5,030 bases of DNA from Acidimicrobiales bacterium (GTDB lineage: Bacteria; Actinomycetota; Acidimicrobiia; Acidimicrobiales; SZUA-35): NCBI GenBank assembly GCA_024641625.1, contig JAHECQ010000309.1:1-5030 (forward strand), written 5' to 3'. Positions 1 to 5,030 of this stretch are shown piece by piece. How positions within the stretch are numbered: the stretch's first letter is position 1; each line of letters opens with the position of its first letter. Below the pieces are notes generated by a model. The model made no database searches and was not told the origin of the DNA. It saw only the letters and a list, made by a program, of their open reading frames with translations. A program made the position numbers and the translations under genes.

Positions 1-1
1 C

Positions 2-2710
2 GAAGCGGCCAAGCGATTCGTTCGGGCCAACGGGTTGGACAAGATCGTCGGTCAGGGGTCGGCTCGCATCGGTATCGTCGCTGCCGGGCCCCTCTACGGT
101 GAGCTGCGCGATGCCCTCACCAAGATGGGGTTCCGCACCGACGAGGAGCTGGCCGAGGCCGGCATCCGCCTCTACAAGCCGGCGCTCATCTGGCCACTCG
201 ACCCCGATGGCCTCACCGACTTCGCCGATGGTCTCGAGGAGATCATGGTCATCGAGGAGAAGCGAGCGTTCATCGAGACGCAGATTCGCGACCTTCTCTA
301 CGGGCGTACGGGTGCCCCGCGGGTGCTCGGCAAACTCGACGACGAGGGCCGACCGCTCGTTGCTCACTTCGGCGGTCTCGCCGCCGAGGACATCGCCGGC
401 CCGGTCAAGGCACGACTCAGCCGATTCGTGCCCGAGGACCGCTTCACCAAGCCGCGAATCAGCATTCCGGTCTCGGTCATCCAGGACGCCAAGACGCTGC
501 CGGACCGGTCGGCGTACTTCTGTTCGGGTTGTCCCCACAACCGGTCCACGGTGTTGCCCGACGGTTCGATGTCGGGCGGTGGGATCGGCTGCCACGGCAT
601 GGTGCTCGGCATGGAGCGCGAGAACTTCGGTATCACCCACATGGGTGGTGAGGGCGCGCAATGGGTGGGCATGTCCCGTTTCGTCGAGGACAACCACCGT
701 TTCCAGAATCTCGGCGACGGCACGTTGGCCCACTCGGGCTACCTCGCCATCCGTCAGGCCGTGTCCTCGGGTACCAACATCACCTACAAGATCCTGTACA
801 ACGGCACGGTGGCCATGACCGGGGGACAGGACGCCGCCGGCGCGATGACCGTTCCCGATCTCACCCGAGCCCTCGATGCCGAGGGCGTGGCCAGGATCGT
901 CGTCGTGGCCGACGATCCGAAGAAGTATCCCGCCGATGCTCAATTCGCGAAGTCGGTGCGGGTCGAGCATCGGGACAAGCTCGACGACGTCCAGCGGGAA
1001 CTGCGCGACATCCCGGGCACCACCGTTCTCATCTATGACCAGCGCTGCGCTGCCGAGCTCAGAAGAGGCCGCAGCCGTGGCACCATCGCCACACCGACCA
1101 CGCGGGTCATGATCAACGAGGACATCTGTGAGGGTTGCGGCGATTGTGGAGCAGTCTCCAACTGTGCCTCGGTCCATCCCGTCATGACACCCTTCGGTCG
1201 CAAGACGCAGATCCACCAGGAATCGTGCAACTTCGATCTCACCTGCCTCGGGGGGAACTGCCCGGCATTCGTGACCGTCGAGATCGATCCCGACTTCAAG
1301 CCGAGCAAGGAGCGCGCCGGGGTGCCGGCAGGCGAGCTGCCATCGGCACCGGTCATTCCGGCCGAGGCCAACATCCTGCTCGTCGGCATCGGCGGTACCG
1401 GCGTGGTCACCGTCAACCAGGTGTTGGCCACCGCAGCCCTGCTCGACGGCAAGTTCTCCCATGGCCTCGACCAGACCGGCATGGCCCAGAAGGGCGGCCC
1501 AGTGGTGTCGAATCTTCGTATCTCCGCCACCGAGGAGAGCGGCGAGCTTCCTTCGGGATCCAACCGGGTCATCGACGGCTCGGCCGACACCATGCTCATC
1601 TTCGATCTGTTGGCAGCCATCAAGAACCTCGCCCGGGCCGATGCCGCTCGTACCCGGGCCGTCGTGTCGACCGCGTTGGTGCCCACCGGTGCCATGGTCT
1701 CGGGTCGAGGCGCCGAGCAGTTCCCCGAGCTCGAACGTTTCAAGGCAGCAGTCGACGGAGCAACCATCGCCGAGGACAACACCTGGCTCGACTCGGTGGG
1801 CATCGCCCGACGGGTGTTTGCCAGTCAGCCCGCAGCGAACGTGCTCGTGGTCGGCGTGGCATTCCAGAAGGGCCTGTTGCCCATGACCGCCGAGAGCATC
1901 GAGCGGGCCATCGAGCTCAACGGTGTCGCCGTGCAAACCAACCTTGACGCCTTCCGACTGGGACGGCGCATCGCCGCCGATCCTTCACTGGTGTCCCAGC
2001 TGGAGGACGGTCCCCAGCAGATCGAGGCAGCCGGCCCGGCTCCGTTGACTGGTGCTGCCGCCCGTATGGCCACCGAGATCGGTGGAAGCGAGGCGCTCCA
2101 GGAGGTGCTCGCTTACCGTCTTCCCGAACTCATCGCCTACCAGGACGAGGCGTACGCCCGTCAGTTCACCGCCGATGTGAAGCGCATCCGCGACCTCGAA
2201 GCGAGCTTGGTCGGTGACCGCACCGATCTCAGCGAGACCGTGGCCCGCATGCTCTACAAGGCCATGGCCTACAAGGACGAGTACGAGGTCGCACGTCTGG
2301 CACTGAAATCCGACATCACCGATCGGGCCAGGGAGCGCTTCGGTCCAAAGGCCAAGGTCAGCTACCAGCTCAAACCGCCGACGCTGAAGATGGTCGGCGT
2401 CAAGAAGAAGACCGCCATTCCCGAGGCGGCCGGCCGCAAGATGTTCGAAGGGCTCGTCCGGACCAAGTCCATGCGGGGCAAGAAGTGGGATCCGTTCGGC
2501 CGTAGCGAGGAGCGTCGGGTCGAGCGTGCCCTGATCGACGACTATCGTGCCCTCACGCACCAGCTGGCGGCCAAGCTCGACGCGGGGAACTACGATCAGG
2601 CCACCGAGATCGCCGGGCTCTACGACATGGTCCGTGGCTTCGACGAGGTCAAGTTGGCCAACGTCGCCGAGTACCGAACCAAACTGGCCGCAGCCCTCGC
2701 CGACTACTGA
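2..2710 (+). CDS. Fused indolepyruvate / 2-oxoacid:ferredoxin oxidoreductase, 5'-truncated by window edge
   Basis: This enzyme oxidatively decarboxylates aryl- or other 2-oxoacids (indolepyruvate, phenylpyruvate) with CoA, giving the acyl-CoA, CO2 and reduced ferredoxin in the cytoplasm. The frame is open to the left edge. The TTG at 35 is an internal Leu codon, so the start lies upstream. 902 residues are visible; single-chain members usually have about 1150-1200, so roughly 250-300 N-terminal residues are missing. Domains in order: a Cys-rich TPP-domain entry, CSGCPHN at 521-541 and GIGCHGM at 584-604; the thiamine-diphosphate motif from GDGT (713-724) to Asn (800-802); a 4Fe-4S segment with Cys codons at 1127, 1136, 1145, 1163, 1226, 1244 and 1259; the gamma-type (POR) domain with GIGGTG at 1385-1402 and a DQTGMAQKGGP stretch from 1469; and a C-terminal DUF6537-like region from about 2090. 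Family assignment is firm; substrate is inferred only from the family name. No frameshift is seen. Confidence 0.95.
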   Translation, partial: EAAKRFVRANGLDKIVGQGSARIGIVAAGPLYGELRDALTKMGFRTDEELAEAGIRLYKPALIWPLDPDGLTDFADGLEEIMVIEEKRAFIETQIRDLLYGRTGAPRVLGKLDDEGRPLVAHFGGLAAEDIAGPVKARLSRFVPEDRFTKPRISIPVSVIQDAKTLPDRSAYFCSGCPHNRSTVLPDGSMSGGGIGCHGMVLGMERENFGITHMGGEGAQWVGMSRFVEDNHRFQNLGDGTLAHSGYLAIRQAVSSGTNITYKILYNGTVAMTGGQDAAGAMTVPDLTRALDAEGVARIVVVADDPKKYPADAQFAKSVRVEHRDKLDDVQRELRDIPGTTVLIYDQRCAAELRRGRSRGTIATPTTRVMINEDICEGCGDCGAVSNCASVHPVMTPFGRKTQIHQESCNFDLTCLGGNCPAFVTVEIDPDFKPSKERAGVPAGELPSAPVIPAEANILLVGIGGTGVVTVNQVLATAALLDGKFSHGLDQTGMAQKGGPVVSNLRISATEESGELPSGSNRVIDGSADTMLIFDLLAAIKNLARADAARTRAVVSTALVPTGAMVSGRGAEQFPELERFKAAVDGATIAEDNTWLDSVGIARRVFASQPAANVLVVGVAFQKGLLPMTAESIERAIELNGVAVQTNLDAFRLGRRIAADPSLVSQLEDGPQQIEAAGPAPLTGAAARMATEIGGSEALQEVLAYRLPELIAYQDEAYARQFTADVKRIRDLEASLVGDRTDLSETVARMLYKAMAYKDEYEVARLALKSDITDRARERFGPKAKVSYQLKPPTLKMVGVKKKTAIPEAAGRKMFEGLVRTKSMRGKKWDPFGRSEERRVERALIDDYRALTHQLAAKLDAGNYDQATEIAGLYDMVRGFDEVKLANVAEYRTKLAAALADY

Positions 2711-2722
2711 GGGAGCGTCGGC
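2699..2722. terminator. Possible weak bidirectional terminator between convergent genes
   Basis: A perfect 6-base inverted repeat (GCCGAC at 2699-2704, GTCGGC at 2717-2722) flanks the oxidoreductase stop codon and fills the 12-base gap up to the PPOX gene's stop. Two alternative 5-base pairings overlap it: CCCTC 2694-2698 with GAGGG 2709-2713, and CTGAG 2707-2711 with CTCAG 2722-2726. There is no T-tract on either strand and the main loop is 12 bases, so this is not a canonical intrinsic terminator. The location is right for one, but in G+C-rich DNA such short pairings arise by chance. Confidence 0.2.
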
Positions 2723-3145
2723 TCAGAAACCCATCGACAGCCAGTCCTGTTGGGCGGTCTCGGGGGTGATGGCGAGCAGGACGCGCTGGTCTCGCACCAT
2801 CTCGTCCCTGAGTTCCTGGTCGCTCTGTCCACCCTTGCCGTGCTTTGCCCGCAGCGCACGGAAGTAGGGGATTCCCTGTTCGACGTCATCGGCGATGTCG
2901 ACCGTGCCATTGACGACGATGTAACGGAAGCCGGTCGAGTCGTCGATCATGAGTTGGACTCGGCCGTCGTTGCTGAACAGTCGGAACTTTGCCCGGGTCT
3001 TGGTGGTGGAGATGAAGAACTTGCCTTCCTGCCACAGGAACCAATTGGGAGTCATCGATGGGCGACCATCCTTGCGGATGCCGGCAACGATGGCGTTGCG
3101 GGGCTCGGCGAGGAAGGCGTCCATGGCAGCAATCTTGTCGGTCAT
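2723..3145 (-). CDS. PPOX-class (pyridoxamine 5'-phosphate oxidase-like, probably F420/FMN-dependent) protein
   Basis: A 140-residue split-barrel flavin/deazaflavin-binding protein, within the usual 130-150 residue range of the small actinobacterial Rv1155-type PPOX proteins. These are cytoplasmic dimers that use F420 or FMN to reduce small molecules; the physiological substrate is often unknown, as here. Sequence signs: an N-terminal helix with FLAEPRNAIVAGIRKDGRPS (residues 11-30), the strand MTPNWFLW (31-38), the STTKTRAKFRLF stretch (46-57), whose Lys/Arg residues sit where the family contacts the cofactor phosphate, and RVQLMIDD (62-69). The chain ends in a conserved-looking RVLLAITPETAQQDW (121-135). 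The ATG at 3145 is chosen because the family motif begins about ten residues later. Upstream there is only a weak AGG, 8 bases from the ATG, so the mRNA may be leaderless. The gene is convergent with the oxidoreductase and divergent from the PLP enzyme. F420 versus FMN cannot be settled from sequence alone. Confidence 0.9.
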   Translation of the reverse strand: MTDKIAAMDAFLAEPRNAIVAGIRKDGRPSMTPNWFLWQEGKFFISTTKTRAKFRLFSNDGRVQLMIDDSTGFRYIVVNGTVDIADDVEQGIPYFRALRAKHGKGGQSDQELRDEMVRDQRVLLAITPETAQQDWLSMGF

Positions 3146-3151
3146 GGCGGC

Positions 3152-3157
3152 AACCTA
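3152..3157 (-). promoter_or_regulatory. Candidate -10 element for a leaderless PPOX transcript
   Basis: Read on the minus strand, the hexamer TAGGTT fits the actinobacterial TAnnnT -10 pattern. It is separated by exactly six bases (GCCGCC) from the PPOX ATG, the spacing expected if transcription starts at the A of the start codon. No convincing -35 hexamer is found 16-18 bases further upstream. The same bases contain AGG, which could instead be a weak Shine-Dalgarno site 8 bases from the ATG. The sequence does not separate these readings. Confidence 0.3.
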
Positions 3158-3170
3158 GCGGTTCGATCTC

Positions 3171-3192
3171 CAACGATTGCGTCGAGTCGTTG
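3171..3192. promoter_or_regulatory. Inverted repeat (CAACGA-N10-TCGTTG), possible operator in divergent region
   Basis: Perfect 6-base arms lie at 3171-3176 and 3187-3192, separated by 10 bases, so the half-sites are 16 bases centre to centre, about one and a half helical turns. It sits in the only divergent intergenic region, about 26-47 bases upstream of the PPOX start codon and 44-65 bases upstream of the PLP-enzyme start. A dimeric repressor bound there could affect both genes. No regulator gene is visible in the window, and one such dyad in about 90 bases is not improbable by chance when any spacer is allowed. Confidence 0.25.
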
Positions 3193-3220
3193 ATGGGCCG
3201 TCGAAGGAAGGGATCTCGGC

Positions 3221-3231
3221 AAGGTCCGAGG
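3221..3231 (+). promoter_or_regulatory. Ribosome-binding region supporting the ATG at 3236
   Basis: AAGG (3221-3224, 11 bases before the ATG) and GAGG (3228-3231, 4 bases before it) are both imperfectly spaced Shine-Dalgarno-like matches. A stronger purine run at 3203-3213 is about 22 bases away, too far for this start, and no in-frame ATG, GTG or TTG lies between the upstream stop at 3191 and 3236. The next in-frame ATG, at 3257, has no purine-rich sequence before it, which favours 3236 slightly. Confidence 0.4.
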
Positions 3232-3235
3232 CGAG

Positions 3236-4267
3236 ATGGCGAACTACCATCGGTTGATGGTGCATCCCTCGACCATCGATCAGCTGCCGACTCCTGCGCT
3301 CGTCGTCGAACGCTCCGTCTTCGACCGCAACCTTGCCTTGATGGTCGAGGCTCGGCCCGGCGACACGCTGCGGCCGCACGTGAAGGCGTTCAAGTCGACG
3401 GCACTCGCTCGTGAGATGGCGGCAATCGGCCATCAGCGCTTCTGCACGGCCACGATCGCCGAGATCGAGGGCATGGTGGCCGCCGGCGTCGGTCACGATT
3501 TGCTGCTGGCCAACGAGACCCTCGACTATCGCCGGCTCGGGGTACTGGTCGAGCAGGGGGCTGACATCACCGTTGCCGTCGACTCCGACGCAGTGCTGGC
3601 TGCGGTCGTCGCCGGAGGCGTCCGCCGGGTGCTGATCGATGTCGAAGTGGGCCTTCCCCGCTGTGGGTGCGACCCCGCCGACGCCGGTCGTCTGGCCGAC
3701 GCCGCCAGGGCGGCAGGGCTCGAGGTCCGAGGGGTCATGGGCTACGAAGGCCATCTGATGATGGTGCCCGATCGTGATCGACGTCGGGACAAGGTCGAAG
3801 CGGCCATGGAACTGCTGTTGGATGCCCATCGGGACGTCGGGGGTGACATCGTGTCCGGTGGCGGTACCGGAACGTATGCGGTCAATGAGTGGGTCAACGA
3901 GATCCAGGCCGGCTCGTACTGCCTGATGGACACTCAGTACGCCACGCTCGAGGTCCCGTTCGAAATCGCGTTGTCCGTGCTGGCTGACGTGGTGTCGGTC
4001 AGTGCCAAGGGGTGGGCGGTGACCAACGCCGGTCTCAAGTCCTTCGGGATGGATCACGGCAACCCGACCTGGCCCGACGGCGAGCTTCGCTTCTGCTCCG
4101 ACGAGCACTCGACACTGTCAACCGATGTCACCCCCCTTCGAGTGGGTGATCGAGTGCGGTTGCTGCCGGCCCACGTCGACCCGACGATCGCCAAGCACGA
4201 ACGTCTGTGGGTGGTCGATGGCGACCACGTCATCGACCAATGGCCGATCGACCTCCGATACTGGTGA
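3236..4267 (+). CDS. Fold-type III PLP enzyme, alanine racemase / D-threonine aldolase / D-serine dehydratase-like
   Basis: A 343-residue cytoplasmic PLP enzyme of the family that cleaves beta-hydroxy-D-amino acids (D-threonine to glycine and acetaldehyde) or deaminates D-serine. The N-terminal alanine-racemase-type TIM barrel opens with QLPTPALVVE (residues 16-25). It carries RPHVKAFKS (46-54), with Lys50 the expected PLP Schiff-base lysine, MGYEGHLM (168-175), and SGGGTGTY (207-214), the expected phosphate-binding loop. The C-terminal beta domain carries TNAGLKSFGMDHG (263-275), SDEH (288-291) and PAHVDPT (311-317). His313 and Asp315 match the metal-ligand pair of this family; an Asp as second ligand is the form I associate with D-threonine aldolases, while the D-serine dehydratases typically have Cys. 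Asn264 stands where Asp is usual. The start could instead be Met8 (3257), since conserved sequence begins only at about residue 16. It is divergent from the PPOX gene and followed after 10 bases by a hydrolase gene. The superfamily is secure; the exact substrate is not. Confidence 0.9.
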   Translation: MANYHRLMVHPSTIDQLPTPALVVERSVFDRNLALMVEARPGDTLRPHVKAFKSTALAREMAAIGHQRFCTATIAEIEGMVAAGVGHDLLLANETLDYRRLGVLVEQGADITVAVDSDAVLAAVVAGGVRRVLIDVEVGLPRCGCDPADAGRLADAARAAGLEVRGVMGYEGHLMMVPDRDRRRDKVEAAMELLLDAHRDVGGDIVSGGGTGTYAVNEWVNEIQAGSYCLMDTQYATLEVPFEIALSVLADVVSVSAKGWAVTNAGLKSFGMDHGNPTWPDGELRFCSDEHSTLSTDVTPLRVGDRVRLLPAHVDPTIAKHERLWVVDGDHVIDQWPIDLRYW

Positions 4268-4271
4268 AAGG
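4266..4271 (+). promoter_or_regulatory. Ribosome-binding site of the serine hydrolase, overlapping the upstream stop codon
   Basis: GAAAGG lies six bases before the ATG at 4278, and its first two bases are the last two of the TGA stop of the PLP-enzyme gene (4265-4267). The good spacing fixes the hydrolase start, and the overlap implies one mRNA, probably with translational coupling or re-initiation. Confidence 0.6.
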
Positions 4272-4277
4272 CTCTGC

Positions 4278-5030
4278 ATGACTGCTCTTCATGGTGATGT
4301 CGACGAAGGATTCGGCCATCTGGCCGACGTCTTCGCCGAGAACTTCGAACAGCGAAACGAGATTGGCGCAGCCCTTGCGTTGTACGTGGAGGGTCGGCTG
4401 GTCGCCGACCTGTGGGGGGGTCTCGCTTCCCGGGACACCGGTGCACCCTGGAATCACGACACCCTGGCGTTGGTGTTCTCGACGACCAAGGGCGCCACGG
4501 CCATCTGTATTGCCCGTCTGGTTCAGGAGGGCAGACTCGACTACGAGACTCCTGTGGCACGGTACTGGCCGGAATTTGCCGAGGCGGGCAAGGGCGACAT
4601 CACCGTCGGAGAGGTGATGAGCCATCAGGCGGGTCTCATCTACATCGACCCGCCCCTCCCGGTCGAGCAACTGTTGGCGGTCGATCCGGCGGTGGCCGCG
4701 TTGGCGAGACAGGCGCCATTGTGGAAGCCCGGCACGGCCCACGGCTATCACGCCGTCACCTATGGGTGGCTGGCCGGTGAGCTGGTTCGCCGAGTGGACG
4801 GGAGGCGGATCGGACAGTTCTTCGCCGAGGAGATCGCCGGTCCGCTCGGGCTCGACTTCTGGATCGGGTTGCCCGAATCCGAAGAAGCGCGGGTCTCGAC
4901 GCTGGTCGGGGCGGGTCGCCCCGAGACCGAGGAAGAACTCGAGCTGATGATGAAGATCGCCGGACCGGGGACCAATGGCGGTAGGGCCCTGATGCTCGAT
5001 GGTGCCTGGTTGATCAACAAGCCGGATCGG
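4278..5030 (+). CDS. Serine hydrolase, class C beta-lactamase / EstB-like esterase family, 3'-truncated by window edge
   Basis: 251 residues are visible with no stop before the right edge; full-length relatives usually have about 370-400. This penicillin-binding-protein-fold family uses a nucleophilic serine on esters, amides or D-amino-acid peptides. Sequence signs: FSTTKGAT (residues 67-74) supplies the S-x-x-K motif with Ser68 as nucleophile and Lys71; SHQAGL (115-120) is the conserved loop usually written SHxSGL or SHxAGL; GYHAVTYGWLAGELVRRV (156-173) supplies the second motif, with Tyr157 as the likely general base but Ala rather than Asn two positions later, as in esterase-like members; and FFAEEIAGPLGLDFWIGLPE (181-200) is the typical helix-strand following it. 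The third motif (KTG, HxG or WGG type) would lie beyond the edge. No signal peptide or lipobox is seen, so a cytoplasmic location is likely. It starts 10 bases after the PLP-enzyme stop, in an apparent operon. Family call is strong; an esterase is more likely than a true beta-lactamase. Confidence 0.9.
   Translation, partial: MTALHGDVDEGFGHLADVFAENFEQRNEIGAALALYVEGRLVADLWGGLASRDTGAPWNHDTLALVFSTTKGATAICIARLVQEGRLDYETPVARYWPEFAEAGKGDITVGEVMSHQAGLIYIDPPLPVEQLLAVDPAVAALARQAPLWKPGTAHGYHAVTYGWLAGELVRRVDGRRIGQFFAEEIAGPLGLDFWIGLPESEEARVSTLVGAGRPETEEELELMMKIAGPGTNGGRALMLDGAWLINKPDR

Noticed and set aside
35..37. TTG as the start codon of the oxidoreductase
   Set aside because: The reading frame continues without a stop to the left edge (visible residues EAAKRFVRANG precede it), and the family needs a further N-terminal domain of about 250-300 residues. 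The TTG is an internal Leu.
1033..1803. 256-codon minus-strand open frame inside the oxidoreductase
   Set aside because: It overlaps the 4Fe-4S and gamma-domain coding sequence and has the Ser/Pro/Arg-rich composition typical of shadow frames.
1985..2560. 191-codon minus-strand open frame opposite the DUF6537 region
   Set aside because: It is the complement of the real coding frame, with no recognisable motif and no support from spacing or a ribosome-binding site.
2750..3193. 147-codon plus-strand open frame opposite the PPOX gene
   Set aside because: The minus-strand product matches a known fold with conserved motifs; the plus-strand frame matches nothing and would occupy almost exactly the same bases.
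3155..4108. 317-codon open frame on the minus strand opposite the PLP enzyme
   Set aside because: It is an antisense shadow of a clearly recognised gene in G+C-rich DNA; its translation is rich in His, Gly, Asp and Arg, resembles no family I recognise and has no start signals.
4414..4420. Run of seven G residues in the hydrolase gene, considered as a phase-variation slippage tract
   Set aside because: It encodes Trp-Gly-Gly in a frame that continues intact, and runs of six or seven G/C occur elsewhere in this G+C-rich window (for example 4131-4136). Nothing suggests contingency-locus behaviour.
4230..4751. 173-codon minus-strand open frame across the PLP enzyme/hydrolase junction
   Set aside because: It is antisense to the hydrolase frame that carries S-x-x-K and Tyr motifs, and it has no motifs of its own.

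Overview
The window is gene-dense, roughly two-thirds G+C DNA. It most likely comes from a high-GC actinobacterium; an Acidimicrobiia-type lineage is my guess from the gene mix, not something the sequence proves. The clues are a flavin/F420-type split-barrel protein, a single-chain fused 2-oxoacid:ferredoxin oxidoreductase, strong G/C third-position bias, and an mRNA start that could be leaderless. I see no RNA genes, mobile elements, CRISPR repeats or frameshifts, and no gene-free stretch longer than about 90 bases.

Layout. (1) From the left edge to 2710 (+) runs the C-terminal three quarters of a fused indolepyruvate/2-oxoacid ferredoxin oxidoreductase. It is open at the left edge, so its true start is outside the window. 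(2) At 2723-3145 (-) is a small PPOX-class (pyridoxamine-phosphate-oxidase-like, probably F420- or flavin-binding) protein, convergent with the first gene across 12 bases. (3) A 90-base divergent intergenic region (3146-3235) holds a possible leaderless -10 element for the PPOX gene and a 6-10-6 inverted repeat. (4) At 3236-4267 (+) is a fold-type III PLP enzyme of the alanine racemase / D-threonine aldolase / D-serine dehydratase family. (5) Ten bases after its stop, a serine hydrolase of the class C beta-lactamase/esterase family starts at 4278 (+) and runs off the right edge without a stop.

How the genes fit together. Genes 4 and 5 are almost certainly co-transcribed: the ribosome-binding site of the second overlaps the stop codon of the first. 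A PLP enzyme acting on D-amino or beta-hydroxy-D-amino acids next to a beta-lactamase-fold hydrolase (a fold that includes D-aminopeptidases as well as esterases) suggests a small catabolic or salvage module, but this is inference. The oxidoreductase belongs to a separate transcription unit that handles 2-oxoacids from (aromatic) amino acid transamination. The PPOX gene is transcribed on its own from the divergent region.

I did not find a clearly new biological system here. The findings below are modest points worth checking.
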